DNA of 64,000 nucleotides from Fibrobacter sp. UWR4 (GCF_003149045.1 NZ_QGDU01000008.1:52572-116571); one strand, 5' to 3'. Counted from the stretch's first letter, positions 41,022-51,742 are shown. Program-made: numbers and translations. Notes: generated by a model from the sequence alone, not told the origin.

Positions 41022-44000
41022 CTAGAACTCCAGTTCAAGACCGTTGATTGCGCCGCGGCGGACGCCCATCAGCTTGTCGCGGGTCTGGTCCAGAGTGGTC
41101 TTGCCGTTAACCTTGATCTGCATCTGGAGTCGTGCAATGTACACGCCTGTACCGACCAGTCGGCCCTTATCGGAACGCATGTTCCAGGCCAGGAACAGCT
41201 TGCCCTTGTTCGCCATGCAGCCGCCCTTGCCGTAAACGGATTCGTCGGAACACTGGATGGTCTTGGATGCGCCACCTACGTATTCGCCAAACTGGCTGTA
41301 GTAGCGGGTCTGGTAGTGGAGAACTACTGCGGTGTCTGCAACCAGGGTCTTGGAGCCGCTACGGAATTCGTCCACGTTGGTTTCGTCCAGGGAACCGTTC
41401 TTGATGGCTTCGATCAGGGTTGCGCTTACGCCGGCCTTCTTAAGCTTGTCATCCAGTTCTCCCTTGCGGATAGCTTCGAACAGGTCTGCCTGGGTGGTGG
41501 TGGAAATGCTGCTGATGGTGATTGCTGTATCACGGCTGGCTTCCACACTTTCCTTCATCAGGTCAGTAATGGTTGCAGCTTCCTTGGAACTCATCTTGGA
41601 TTTGTAGTTATCCTTGGTGATCGTTCCGTTCATTACGCCATCGATGGTTTCCTGACTGAGAAGGTAGTTTTCGCCAATGAGACCGCCCTGAATATCCTTG
41701 AAGATGTCTGTCAGGGCTTCCGCTTCGGTCATACCTGTAATGACGGTGTCGTAGGTAGTCGTGCTGCCCAGTCGATTTTCAATGAAGGCGTCAAGGGTGT
41801 TGATATCCTTCTGGGTTTCTTCCAGCATAATCTTGGAAATGTCGAAGTCGATCAAGTGGCCCTGCACACCCAAGGAATCGCCGATACTCTGCACATCCTG
41901 ATTGATGTTGGTAATCAGGGTGGGCTGGGTGGTTTCAGGGTTGGAAATGATACCGTAGGGGTCTTCGCCAACAGCAATCACGCCCGGGGCTTCGTTACTT
42001 ACTTCCTGGTCGCCGGTGATGGTTACCCAGGGATTGTTCTCGTGAGGCTTGTTGCCGGAGAGGTCAACGGTCTTTACGTCCTTGAAAAGGAAACGAATCT
42101 GGTCGCCGTTATCCGGGAGGACTGCGTCTTCTGTGGAGGATCCGTAGATCAGAACCAAGGTACTGCCCTTGCCGCTAATCTGTACCGGATTTTCAGGAGC
42201 GCCGGGGATGCCGTTGCGCACGCACATCAGCTCGAAGATATTGGCGAAGTCTTCGCGGGATTCGTCCGAGATTCCTTCGCTCATGGTGATTTCAAGCTCG
42301 CGGTTACCATCCTTCAGCTTGGTCTTCACTGCCTTAAGGACAATGGGGCCGACGCCGTCGGTGATTTCCTCGTTCTCGGTATTGAACTGGGTCGACTTGT
42401 TGCCTTCGGTGTAGGTAAACCAGGAATTCAGCTTGCCGGTATATATGGTGGTTTCACCACCGGTAATCTGCCTGCTTCCAAAGCCGCAAACATCAGCGGT
42501 GCAGGACTTGCCTGCGGATTCGGCGGTAATGATCAGGTCGGTGTTGTTGACGATCTTGTAGCCGGTAGTGGTGGGGAAGGATTCGCCGAAGGTAAACTGG
42601 ATGGAATCCAGATGTGCCTGGCCCTTCAGGTCTCTATCGTAACTTACGTACATGCTGTCGGCACGGCCATCGCCATTACGGTCCACGATGATTGCGTTCT
42701 TTACGTGGGGGATGGGAGGATCCTTGAAGTTCAGCTCGGTCCAGGTGGAAGCGGTTGCTGCGGATCCCTTGGCGATCAAAGTCACGCCCTGTACGGCTGC
42801 GTTAGCATGGATGTAGAAACTTGCTCTGCCCTTTTCGTCCAGGTTCACAGAAGAAATCTTTCTGCCGGTAGAATCCTGAATGTCCACATTAGGATTGTTA
42901 AAGGACAGGTTCACTTTCTTGTTGTAATTCGTGACGACCGCCCAATCTTCGAAGAAGGAAATGTTCACCTTGTAAGTGGCGTAAGCCCAGTCGCCAATCT
43001 GCAACGTATCCCCAGAAACTTCTGTGCCCAGTACGGACCAGTTTTCCTTGGTAAAGGCGACTCTAGGAACCGCATAGGACGGAACCACAATTTCGACCTT
43101 GGTCATCTGGGAGGGATCGGACTTCAGGGTGATTTCCAGGAAGTAGTGTCCCGGGGGGAGTGTTGCGTTGTCCACGATCTTGGCGGAGTCAATGCTGAAG
43201 GTGGAGTCAGAGAAAATCTTAAGACCTTCATAGTAGGTCTTGCCCGGAGTGAGGATTTCGTTCGTATTGGGGCCGGTCAGCTTGAAGTTGGAGGCACCGC
43301 CGGTAGTATCCACTTCCGTGTTGTTAGGGTCAAAACCGCAGGAGAGCTTGTTCTTCTTGTTCACCTGCCAGACGTCATAGTTCGTTACGGAGCCGCGCTT
43401 GTCTGAGGTGACAAAGATGGAGGCGTCCACCTGCAGGTCGATGGAAGTGCGCATACGGAAGTTGGAGGAACTTACGTGACGTTCCACATAGAAAATATGG
43501 AAGTTGTAAGTTTCACCAGGAATCAGTTTCTTGCCGTTGTTCTGGCCGATGGTGTCCAGGTCCACAGCACCTGCAACCTGTCCATGCTGACCACCGATAT
43601 CCACTGCAAGGCGGTTGTCGATAAAGACCCACACGTCATCGTCACCGTAGAAGTCAAAGTACTGGCCAGGAACATATTCGAAGGTTGCCTGGATCTTGAC
43701 TGCAAAGCCGAAATTATGGTTACCGCCGCTTCCGTTCAAGTTGTCATAATAAGGATTCTTGATAGTCTTGGCTTCGTCCAGGTATTCGAAGTCGTCCACC
43801 AGGAACATACCGCCCTTGTTCTTTTCGTTACCCTCGGAAATCTTGCTGCTGGAAACTTCTGCAAGCCAGAACCCTGCGTCATCCATGGAAATATAGAGAT
43901 CGCGGCAGGTCATATTGGTGTATTCGTTGCCTGCATTGTCCTTGGCCACCACTTCGGGGAGGAACCAGTCGGCAAGGTGAGTGGTAAGTTGGCACTTTTC

Positions 44001-44969
44001 AGGGAACGGAGTGGCAGGAACCGGAACACCGTTCTTGCCCAGATTATATTCCACCATTCCTTGCATGAATCCCTTGTTGTTGTTGCTGCCGCCGCAACCA
44101 CCGGAACCGAAGTCTGCGCTAACGCCGTTGTCGGGATTACCGTTACCGCTGACGCCGTCGCCTTTATTGCCGTGGAGCCAGTCAAAGACTGTTACGGGGA
44201 ACTTTTTCAGGGGGCAATCGCCCAGAACCTTGGGATATTCGGAGTAAACGGTAGGAACATCGTTCTTGTAACCCTGGATCCAGATAGTGTCGCTACCGAG
44301 AGCGGCTACGGAGTCTAGGGAAATTTCGGTAGCGATCGTCGGTTCCTTGTTGACCATGCCTTCGGCGGTTACATAGTTCAAACCGACGGTTTGCTTGAAG
44401 TAAACGGTAAAGTTGTTGGAAGGAGGTGTAACTGCAGTTCTGAACCAACCGCAATAATTCTTCATGGCGGTCATGGTGGCTACAGAGTCGCCGTTCATGT
44501 AGAGGACTGCGTTGGTATTGGACCAGGGCGTAAAGAATGCGATGACTTTCTTGCCCGCGGGTACCTGGTCTTCCTTGCCGCCAGTAGGCTGTTTATCGCC
44601 ACCGGGCTGCTGTGCACCAGGATCATTGCCAGCAGGCTTGTTGACGGTAAGTCTACCATTCTTACTTAGGGTTGCCGTAGCGGTGGTGGCGCCATCGGTA
44701 AACAGGTTGCTTCCTCTCACGGAAGTAATTCTTGTTTTGCACTCCTTGTCGCTATAAAAATTGATGGTTGTACGGTCAATTTTATTGTTGGTTTGGACAA
44801 TTACGCCGTCTGCTGCGGATTTGCAGGTTTGATCTGTTGCATAATAAAGATCGCCACCTTCGTAAGTAACGCTTGCAGTATACGTCGCTGCAAGTGCGGA
44901 AGTAGCACTAAAAAAGACACCTAAAGCGAGAGCGCGAATTGCGCCCCCGAGGGAATTATAACACCTCAT
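41022..44969 (-). CDS. Fibro-slime-type giant secreted protein, paralogue A
   Basis: This 1315-residue protein has a signal peptide (ALALGVFFSATSALA). A Gly/Pro/Gln-rich linker lies near residue 120. The fibro-slime region carries CxW-type loops, FDWLHG, GGCGG and the PA14-like strand core YGDDDVWVFIDNRLAVDIGGQHG at about 445-467, then FHIFYVERH and FRMRTSIDL. Beta-sandwich segments follow, with a calcium-type loop DRNGDGRADSMYVSYD. The C-terminus (FLAWNMRS...GTGVYIARLQMQ) resembles the FlgD-like end seen on secreted surface proteins. It is probably an adhesion or matrix protein, inferred from the family. Its paralogue lies immediately upstream. Confidence 0.85.
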   Translation of the reverse strand: MRCYNSLGGAIRALALGVFFSATSALAATYTASVTYEGGDLYYATDQTCKSAADGVIVQTNNKIDRTTINFYSDKECKTRITSVRGSNLFTDGATTATATLSKNGRLTVNKPAGNDPGAQQPGGDKQPTGGKEDQVPAGKKVIAFFTPWSNTNAVLYMNGDSVATMTAMKNYCGWFRTAVTPPSNNFTVYFKQTVGLNYVTAEGMVNKEPTIATEISLDSVAALGSDTIWIQGYKNDVPTVYSEYPKVLGDCPLKKFPVTVFDWLHGNKGDGVSGNGNPDNGVSADFGSGGCGGSNNNKGFMQGMVEYNLGKNGVPVPATPFPEKCQLTTHLADWFLPEVVAKDNAGNEYTNMTCRDLYISMDDAGFWLAEVSSSKISEGNEKNKGGMFLVDDFEYLDEAKTIKNPYYDNLNGSGGNHNFGFAVKIQATFEYVPGQYFDFYGDDDVWVFIDNRLAVDIGGQHGQVAGAVDLDTIGQNNGKKLIPGETYNFHIFYVERHVSSSNFRMRTSIDLQVDASIFVTSDKRGSVTNYDVWQVNKKNKLSCGFDPNNTEVDTTGGASNFKLTGPNTNEILTPGKTYYEGLKIFSDSTFSIDSAKIVDNATLPPGHYFLEITLKSDPSQMTKVEIVVPSYAVPRVAFTKENWSVLGTEVSGDTLQIGDWAYATYKVNISFFEDWAVVTNYNKKVNLSFNNPNVDIQDSTGRKISSVNLDEKGRASFYIHANAAVQGVTLIAKGSAATASTWTELNFKDPPIPHVKNAIIVDRNGDGRADSMYVSYDRDLKGQAHLDSIQFTFGESFPTTTGYKIVNNTDLIITAESAGKSCTADVCGFGSRQITGGETTIYTGKLNSWFTYTEGNKSTQFNTENEEITDGVGPIVLKAVKTKLKDGNRELEITMSEGISDESREDFANIFELMCVRNGIPGAPENPVQISGKGSTLVLIYGSSTEDAVLPDNGDQIRFLFKDVKTVDLSGNKPHENNPWVTITGDQEVSNEAPGVIAVGEDPYGIISNPETTQPTLITNINQDVQSIGDSLGVQGHLIDFDISKIMLEETQKDINTLDAFIENRLGSTTTYDTVITGMTEAEALTDIFKDIQGGLIGENYLLSQETIDGVMNGTITKDNYKSKMSSKEAATITDLMKESVEASRDTAITISSISTTTQADLFEAIRKGELDDKLKKAGVSATLIEAIKNGSLDETNVDEFRSGSKTLVADTAVVLHYQTRYYSQFGEYVGGASKTIQCSDESVYGKGGCMANKGKLFLAWNMRSDKGRLVGTGVYIARLQMQIKVNGKTTLDQTRDKLMGVRRGAINGLELEF

Positions 44970-45097
44970 CCAGAAACTCCTCAGATCCTTGATAATCCAA
45001 ATCTAGAAATACCTTTTTTTTTGCGAAATTTCAATACCCTCCAATCTGCAGGGAGGTTAATTTGCTGTTTACAAAGCCGATTTCATGCGCCAGTAAT

Positions 45098-45137
45098 AAA
45101 AAAAGGGAGTTTTCATCCCGAAAAGATGAAAACTCCC
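45098..45137 (-). terminator. Terminator after fibro-slime paralogue B
   Basis: A 13-bp perfect stem (45105-45117 with 45125-45137) around a 7-base loop is followed on the minus strand by seven T. Confidence 0.93.
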
Positions 45138-45159
45138 TAACTTCTTGTTGAAAAAAGCG

Positions 45160-48100
45160 TTATAGACCCAGGTCTATTGCATTTACCTGGCCGCGACGGA
45201 CACCCCAGAGGAAGTCCTGGGTGCGGTCCGTAATGACCTTTGTATTTACCGTTACCTTGATCTGGATACGGGCGATATATACGCCGGTAGCGGCAAGTCG
45301 ACCGCTAGCGGAACGCATGTTCCATGCCAGGAACAGGCGACCATCGCTTCCCAGGCAATTTTCGGCACCATCAGCCTTGTAGATGTCTGCGTTACAGTTG
45401 ATTGCGCCGGATTCCTCGTTCACGAAGTGACCAAGGCTGGTGTAATAGGTGGTCTTGTAGCGAAGAACGGTCTTGTCCGCTACGGCGGCAACAATGTTCT
45501 TGACATCGGTTTCCGTTCCGTGAGCGTAGTTCTTCAGGTTTTCCTTGGTGAGAAGGCCGCTCTTGTAGGCGTCTACGATGGTTTCGCTTACGCCATACTT
45601 CTTCTTTGCCTTTTCGATGGAAATTTCACCTGCGGAGACCTTATTAAGGATTTCTTCTAGTGTGTAGCCCTGCTTGGCTGCGGCACTGGTGCTATCCTTC
45701 TTCATGGCTTCCTTGTCGTGATAGATGGAGGTTCCCTGAACTTCCTTCACGATTTCGGCGATTTCATTTTCGACCAGTTCGGCCATGTCCAGGTCTCCCA
45801 GGAAGTGACCCTGGGTACCGAATTCTGCGGCAGCGGCTTCAGCGGAAATGTTGTCGCCGGTAAGGATCTTGGGAATAGTCGCGCTATCGCTTCGGATGAT
45901 TTCCTTTGCCTTTTCAAAGCTTTCGGTACCGGGGGTCAGCGTGACGACTGCCGGGCTGGTTACCGTAATGCGCTGTTCGCCAGTGATACGCACCCACGGG
46001 TTGTTTTCGTGGGGCGGGACTCCGAGCAGGTCCCTAGCCTCTCCATTCTGGGATGGCGGGGTAAAGCGGACGGAATCGCCTACAACAGGAATAATGTCCA
46101 GGTCGCTACCCTTGGGGAATACCAGAGTCCACTGGTCGAAAGGAATGGTCCCAATGTCGCTAGCAGGTTTTACGATGGAATCCTGGATGCCATTCTTCCA
46201 GCAGTGGAATCTGAACATTTCCGTATTGGCCTGGTTGTAATCCAGGCCTTCGCTGAAGGTGAGCTTCAGCTGAGTGTTGCCGTCGTTCATGTATTCCACT
46301 TCGGCTGCGAGAATAATAGGGCCTACGCGGTCTGTCAGGGCGCCTTCCACAGGGAAGAGTGTCGCCTTGCCGGCGTCGTCCGTGTAGGTGTAATAGACTG
46401 TGATCTTTCCAGTGTAAGCCTTCTGTGCTCCACCAGTAAAGATTGCTGAGCCGAATCCTTCTGCGTCAGTAAAGATGGAAGCGGTCATGTCCCCATCCTT
46501 GTAAATAGCCTTGTAGGGTCTGTCGTAGTTGCCGCCAAAGATGAACTTTGCAGAATCCAGAACACTTTGCCCGCCAAGAGGTTTGGTAAACTGAATCCAG
46601 ATGCTGTCTGCACGGCCATCGCCTGTGCGGTCAAAGATGTAGGCGGTTTCAATCTGCGGTACCGGCGGAACTGCCATGTTGATGTGGGTCCAGTCCACGC
46701 TCTTGTTTTCTGCGCCAGGGCTAGAAACGGTAAGCGTTGCATTGATTACCTCACCAAGGCCCTTCACGTAGAAACTTGCACGACCCTGTTCCAGAAGGAT
46801 TTCTGTGATGGGGTCGCCCATGGAGTCACAGGGCTGGAGCATAGGGTCGGAAGTGGTGACGGTAACGGGAATTCCGCTGTACATGGCAGCCCATTCCTCG
46901 GCGTACATGATGTATACCGGATAGGAGCGTCCTGCCCACATCTTTTCGGTCTTGCTCAGGCTCAAAGGCAATGTGTCGCTGGAAACGTTGCGAGAGAGTT
47001 CGTCGCCATAGGGTTTCCAGTACTGGTCGAAGTACAAGGTGTCTTCAATGTTGTAGCCAATAGTGTAGTAGTTCGAATCCTTGACGTTCGTGGCGAATGC
47101 AAGATTCGGAAGAGCGTGGGGAGGAATGGTAAAGTAAACGTCCTTGTATTCGTCCTTGTTGCTCTGGAGGGAGATCCGTACATAGTAGGTTCCCGGAGGC
47201 AGGAGCATCGCTTTACTGAGGGCGTCGATGTCGATTGTCAGGCGAGTGTATTTTTCGGCAATGGTGATACCGCCGTAGTAGGTGGAGTCCTGCACCTTCA
47301 GTGCGACGCCACCCTTGGAAACGCCCTTACCGAAAAGTACAAAATTGGAAGGACCCAGTTCAGTACGTTCTGTTTCGGGGCTGCTGGAGAAATCACAAGC
47401 CAGTTCGCGCTCGCGGATAATCTGGTAGACATCCTTGATCTTCATGACGGTGGTGTCGCTGGAAAGTTCAGCGAGAAGCATGCTGGCATCTGTCTGAAGG
47501 TCAATGGACGTACGCATCTTGAAGTTGGATTCATCCTTATGGCGTTCCGCATAGAAGATATGGAAGGGATAAGTTTCGCCTTCGGTAAGGCCTAGCTTAT
47601 CCAGATCCACGGAACCATTGGACTGGTGATGCTGACCGCCGATGTCCACCACCAGCTTGTTGTTGATGAACACCCACACGTCATCATCGCCGTAGAATTC
47701 AAAGTACTGGCCCTTTACGTATTCGAACTGGGCCTGGATTTTCATGGTAAAGCCGTAGTTATGAGTGCCGATTTCCTTACCGCCGCTGATCCAGTCAAAG
47801 TGGGGGTTGGGAACGGTTTGTGCTTCGTCAAGGTACTTGAAATCGTCCAGGAGGAACAAGCCTTTTTCTGGACTGTCAATATTGCGCTGCCCCTTCCAGA
47901 ACCCCTTGTTGTCCATTTCCAGTTCCAATTCGCGACAGGTTACGTTGGTGTATTTCTTGCCGTCAGCACCAGTGGCAACTACTTCCGGAAGGAACCAGTC
48001 GTTCAGGTGTTCCGTAAGCTTGCAGTTTGCAGGGAAGTTGGCTGCACGTACGGGAACACCGTTGGGACCGAGGACGGAATCCACCATGCCGGTATAAAGA

Positions 48101-49035
48101 TTGTCGCATCCACCAGTTCCGAAATCCTGATTGGTGGTTCCAGCCTGGTTTTTTGCGTTAATGGCATCATCTTCATTGAGATTGTAACCGTTCTTGCCGT
48201 CACCATCGCCATGGAGCCAGTCGAACATCATGACGGGAAGCTTTTTGATGGGGCAATCGCCCAGGTCGCCCGGGAAGGAGGAACTCAATTCAGGATAACC
48301 GTACTTTGCGGAAATCCACACTTCGTTGCTGATGGCCAGAATGGAATCCAGTGCAATTTCATCGGAAATGGGAATGGTCTCATGGGAAACGCCGTCCTTA
48401 CCCAGGTAGGTGTCCCCAATGGACTGCTTGAAGTAAACGTATGCGTCCTTGGGAATAATTCTCAGGGTGTCTACGAACCAGCCACAGTAGGTGTCACGGA
48501 TGGGAACCATGGTGTGCTTTTCGCCGTCAACATAAATCAGGGCAGAGGTGTTGTTCCAGGGAGGAAGAACCCTGACGATTGCGGTGATAGAATCCGGAAG
48601 AACATACTCTTCGGGAATTCCCGGCAGGACGGTGATGCCGGTAGCGTCCAGCTTAAGCCAGACTTCGTAAACGGGCTGGTCCTTTTCCTGGTAAATGTAG
48701 TCAGGGAACAGCTGCTTCAAGGTCGGAAGGCTGGCTTCGTCCTTGTACAGGTAAGTTTCGCAGTCTTTTTTGCCTTCGGTGCATTTTAAACCGAAACGCA
48801 ACTTACGTGCTTCCACAGCCGATGTCTTAAGACGTTCCTCTTTGAACTTTACGGTATAGGTGCCGTTGTGTTCTCTTTCCAGAGGCTTGAATTGGATATT
48901 TTCTTCGTTATCGGCGTAGTAAAGGCCTTCGCCGTCATAAATGACGTGGGCGATTGCCACCGTTTGCGCATTTGCGCACGACACAAACAGAGCTAGGAGC
49001 AACCCTAAGCCCCGGAATAGGTTTTGATACCTCAT
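45160..49035 (-). CDS. Fibro-slime-type giant secreted protein, paralogue B
   Basis: This 1291-residue paralogue of the next gene downstream has a signal peptide (GLGLLLALFVSCANA), the same PA14-like core YGDDDVWVFINNKLVVDIGGQHH near 440-465, FHIFYAERH, FKMRTSIDL, a DRTGDGRADSIWIQF loop and the C-terminus FLAWNMRS...GVYIARIQIKV. The 124-bp gap between the two coding regions includes its strong terminator, so the paralogues are probably transcribed separately. An A-rich upstream region (49080-49260) should hold the promoter. A role in attachment to fibre or in extracellular matrix is inferred. Confidence 0.85.
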   Translation of the reverse strand: MRYQNLFRGLGLLLALFVSCANAQTVAIAHVIYDGEGLYYADNEENIQFKPLEREHNGTYTVKFKEERLKTSAVEARKLRFGLKCTEGKKDCETYLYKDEASLPTLKQLFPDYIYQEKDQPVYEVWLKLDATGITVLPGIPEEYVLPDSITAIVRVLPPWNNTSALIYVDGEKHTMVPIRDTYCGWFVDTLRIIPKDAYVYFKQSIGDTYLGKDGVSHETIPISDEIALDSILAISNEVWISAKYGYPELSSSFPGDLGDCPIKKLPVMMFDWLHGDGDGKNGYNLNEDDAINAKNQAGTTNQDFGTGGCDNLYTGMVDSVLGPNGVPVRAANFPANCKLTEHLNDWFLPEVVATGADGKKYTNVTCRELELEMDNKGFWKGQRNIDSPEKGLFLLDDFKYLDEAQTVPNPHFDWISGGKEIGTHNYGFTMKIQAQFEYVKGQYFEFYGDDDVWVFINNKLVVDIGGQHHQSNGSVDLDKLGLTEGETYPFHIFYAERHKDESNFKMRTSIDLQTDASMLLAELSSDTTVMKIKDVYQIIRERELACDFSSSPETERTELGPSNFVLFGKGVSKGGVALKVQDSTYYGGITIAEKYTRLTIDIDALSKAMLLPPGTYYVRISLQSNKDEYKDVYFTIPPHALPNLAFATNVKDSNYYTIGYNIEDTLYFDQYWKPYGDELSRNVSSDTLPLSLSKTEKMWAGRSYPVYIMYAEEWAAMYSGIPVTVTTSDPMLQPCDSMGDPITEILLEQGRASFYVKGLGEVINATLTVSSPGAENKSVDWTHINMAVPPVPQIETAYIFDRTGDGRADSIWIQFTKPLGGQSVLDSAKFIFGGNYDRPYKAIYKDGDMTASIFTDAEGFGSAIFTGGAQKAYTGKITVYYTYTDDAGKATLFPVEGALTDRVGPIILAAEVEYMNDGNTQLKLTFSEGLDYNQANTEMFRFHCWKNGIQDSIVKPASDIGTIPFDQWTLVFPKGSDLDIIPVVGDSVRFTPPSQNGEARDLLGVPPHENNPWVRITGEQRITVTSPAVVTLTPGTESFEKAKEIIRSDSATIPKILTGDNISAEAAAAEFGTQGHFLGDLDMAELVENEIAEIVKEVQGTSIYHDKEAMKKDSTSAAAKQGYTLEEILNKVSAGEISIEKAKKKYGVSETIVDAYKSGLLTKENLKNYAHGTETDVKNIVAAVADKTVLRYKTTYYTSLGHFVNEESGAINCNADIYKADGAENCLGSDGRLFLAWNMRSASGRLAATGVYIARIQIKVTVNTKVITDRTQDFLWGVRRGQVNAIDLGL

Positions 49036-49293
49036 CCGTTCTCTCCTGTTAACCAGACATTTTCCTAAAACACCGGTGCCAAAAATAGGAATATTTCGTT
49101 ATTAGTCAAGAAGTTATGTTTTCTGTAAGTAGTAAATAAAACACAAAACGCTCATATTTTCGTAATTGTAAATTTTTGTTTAAAAAAGAATGACTTTTGT
49201 TGCTTTATCGAGGTAAAATCCTAATTTTAAACCGTATTTATTTAATGAAGAAGCGGGACCCTAACAGCCCGTATTTTGACAAGGAGTCAAGTA

Positions 49294-50682
49294 ATGAATC
49301 GTGTATATCTCGTAGCCGCCAAGGACATGGCCGAAAAGGTTAAAGTTGCAAGTGACGCCGTAGCCGCTGCAGGTCTCAAGACTGCTGTTTATAAACCCTC
49401 CGTTAATGGCGAAGCTGCCGTTGCTATGTTGAAATCCGGTGAAAGTGCCGTTCTCATGGAAAAGATCGCTGCCGACTTCATCGCCCAGAATTTTGACGCT
49501 GTGGATGTGGTCATTGTTGAAGGCGCCCAGGGCATGAGCGATGCTGCCGCCTACAAGTACAACGACAAGCTGGCTACTGCCCTCGACGCAAAGATTTTCT
49601 GCGGTGACGATGACGCAGACCTGTACTGCCCCAACCGCATCATGCATTGCCCCAAGTGCATTGCCCGTAATCTTTCTGAACCCGCTGCCGAACGCAAGAC
49701 CTCCCAGGCCATGTTTCGTGCAGGTCTTCTCCAGAAGGCTTCCAAGTCCGTAAAGCGCATCGTCCTTCCGGAAGGTTCTGAGCCCCGTACCGTTCAGGCT
49801 GCCGCTCTCGCCGTAGAACGCGGTATTGCAGTTCCTGTTCTTATCGGCAAGAAGGCTGAAATCGAAGCTGTTGCCAAGGAAAAGGGCGTAAAGCTCCCCG
49901 CCAACATCGAAATTATCGAACCCAGCGCAGAACTTGCAGAAAAGTATGTGCCCACCCTCGTTGAACTCCGCAAGGCCAAGGGCATGACCGAAGAAGCCGC
50001 ACGCGCAGCACTTGCCGACAACGTAATGCTGGGTACCATGATGCTGAAGATGGGTGAAGTGGACGGCCTGGTTTCTGGTGCCATCCATTCTACCGCAGAT
50101 ACTCTCCGCCCGGCCCTCCAGATCATCAAGACTGCTCCAGGTGTGAAGTCCGTCAGCTCCGTGTTCTTCATGTGCCTGCCGGGCCAGACTTATGTGTACG
50201 GCGACTGCGCCATCAACCTGAACCCCACCGCAGAAGAACTTGCCGGTATCGCCCTCCAGTGCGACGACACTGCCAAGGCCTTCGGCCTCCCCAGCCGCGT
50301 GGCAATGCTTTCCTACAGCACCATCAATTCCGGCAAGGGTCCTGACGCGGATCTCGTGAAGGAAGCTACCGCTATTGCCAAGGCAGCACGCCCCGACATG
50401 GCTCTGGATGGCCCGCTGCAGTATGATGCAGCTACCACTCCCAGCGTTGGCAGCCTGAAGGCTCCCAACAGCGCTGTGGCTGGCAAGGCAACCGTGTTCG
50501 TGTTCCCGGATCTTTCCGCAGGTAACATCGGCTACAAGGCTGTACAGCGTTCCGCCCAGGGTACCATCGCCATCGGCCCCATGCTCCAGGGTCTTGCAAA
50601 GCCGGTGAACGACCTTTCCCGTGGCGCCTTGGTGGAAGACATTGTCTATACCATCGCCCTCACCGCTGTTCAGGCACAGTAA
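49294..50682 (+). CDS. pta: Phosphate acetyltransferase with reduced N-terminal domain
   Basis: In this 462-residue protein the C-terminal ~325 residues form a complete PTA domain ([63 protein letters not shown]), which makes acetyl-phosphate from acetyl-CoA and phosphate for acetate production. The first ~135 residues ([33 protein letters not shown] onward) resemble the start of the N-terminal domain of long Pta proteins but lack a P-loop and most of its length. AAGGAG lies 7 bases before ATG 49294. No acetate kinase gene is adjacent. Confidence 0.9.
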   Translation: MNRVYLVAAKDMAEKVKVASDAVAAAGLKTAVYKPSVNGEAAVAMLKSGESAVLMEKIAADFIAQNFDAVDVVIVEGAQGMSDAAAYKYNDKLATALDAKIFCGDDDADLYCPNRIMHCPKCIARNLSEPAAERKTSQAMFRAGLLQKASKSVKRIVLPEGSEPRTVQAAALAVERGIAVPVLIGKKAEIEAVAKEKGVKLPANIEIIEPSAELAEKYVPTLVELRKAKGMTEEAARAALADNVMLGTMMLKMGEVDGLVSGAIHSTADTLRPALQIIKTAPGVKSVSSVFFMCLPGQTYVYGDCAINLNPTAEELAGIALQCDDTAKAFGLPSRVAMLSYSTINSGKGPDADLVKEATAIAKAARPDMALDGPLQYDAATTPSVGSLKAPNSAVAGKATVFVFPDLSAGNIGYKAVQRSAQGTIAIGPMLQGLAKPVNDLSRGALVEDIVYTIALTAVQAQ

Positions 50683-50797
50683 TATATGTGCTGTATGTTG
50701 TAATACATTATCTTGCTTAAAAAGGAATACGCTCGGTTAATGCCGGGCGTTTTCCTTTTCCAGAGATTTTAGTATAAGTTTAAATAAAATGGTTTAT

Positions 50798-51175
50798 ATG
50801 AAAAAAATACTACTGTTTATTTGTGGTTTGACATTTTTCCTCCTCTCGGCTTGTTCAGAGGATGATCCTGAATATGTCTATTTTCCAGTTTTGTTAGAGA
50901 ACCTGACTGAGGATGATGTCTATTATTGTGTCGCATGGAATGGGGATGAACAATGTTCTGTTCTTGCATCGGGAACGACTATTTCCCTTGAAGATTCTGT
51001 TCGTGCTTTTATCAAGCAGAGTAAGAATTGCTGCGCTGATTTCGGGATTACCTCGTTTAAGTCTGCAAACCAATCTTCTATAGAGGTAGAAACAAAAGAA
51101 AGTTCATCTGAGTTTAACGACGGCTGGGGGAAGACGATAGTTTTTGTTCATGCTATGTTTAAAAGCGCGGATTAA
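50798..51175 (+). CDS. Small lipoprotein of unknown function
   Basis: This 125-residue protein has a signal sequence ending in the lipobox LSAC. The rest is Cys-containing and acidic (YYCVAWNGDEQC; KNCCADFG), with no family I recognise. The ATG at 50798 is preferred over 50789 for signal-peptide length. A second small lipoprotein of similar design follows about 100 bp downstream, so they may be distant paralogues. Confidence 0.6.
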   Translation: MKKILLFICGLTFFLLSACSEDDPEYVYFPVLLENLTEDDVYYCVAWNGDEQCSVLASGTTISLEDSVRAFIKQSKNCCADFGITSFKSANQSSIEVETKESSSEFNDGWGKTIVFVHAMFKSAD

Positions 51176-51278
51176 CCTCCGCTGCTATTTTGACAATTTG
51201 ATCTATTATTTTGAATAAATTAAAAGTTGGTTTGTACAAAATGATTTGTGCAAAAATCTGGTCCGTTAGGAGGATCCT

Positions 51279-51692
51279 TTGAAACATCTCTTATTTTTGC
51301 CTTCTGTTTTGTCGTTTCTCTTCGTTGCCTGTGGAGAAACCGATGATTTTGGTGATTTGACTTATTTCAATTATGTCAATTCAACCCAAAGTACTGTTGT
51401 CATTGAAAAATGGAACGATGATGGCTTGCAACGTTCTCATGAAATATTGGCGAAGGATTCCATAAATCTTCCGAGTTCTCTTACGAATGTTGTTGCGATT
51501 ATGGATGACTTATCTGATTCCAGTCAAGTTGTCTTGCGGTTCATTGGAACTGAGGGTAGGTGTTTTATCTATCCTTTGAAAGAATGGATTGAAAACGACA
51601 TTCGCTTGGTTGAGTCATATACCAAAGTTGGTGAGACTCTTCGATTCGAAATATCCGATACTTTGCAGACCGTTGTCTGTTCAAAGGAATAA
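51279..51692 (+). CDS. Small lipoprotein with TTG start
   Basis: This 137-residue protein has a signal sequence MKHLLFLPSVLSFLFVAC with lipobox-like FVAC. No family recognised. The start codon is TTG: a perfect AGGAGG (51268-51273) sits 5 bases upstream and no ATG is available before the signal peptide. It has the same overall plan as the lipoprotein gene upstream. Confidence 0.65.
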   Translation: MKHLLFLPSVLSFLFVACGETDDFGDLTYFNYVNSTQSTVVIEKWNDDGLQRSHEILAKDSINLPSSLTNVVAIMDDLSDSSQVVLRFIGTEGRCFIYPLKEWIENDIRLVESYTKVGETLRFEISDTLQTVVCSKE

Positions 51693-51726
51693 AAAAGAAA
51701 CGCGATCTCAACGAGGTCGCGTTTCT
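51692..51726. terminator. Bidirectional terminator between convergent genes
   Basis: An AGAAACGCGA stem pairs with TCGCGTTTCT, extended by CT/AG, around a short loop. A-rich flank on the left gives T-rich sequence on the minus strand; TTGTAGTTCTTATTTTT follows on the plus strand. Confidence 0.8.
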
Positions 51727-51742
51727 TGTAGTTCTTATTTTT

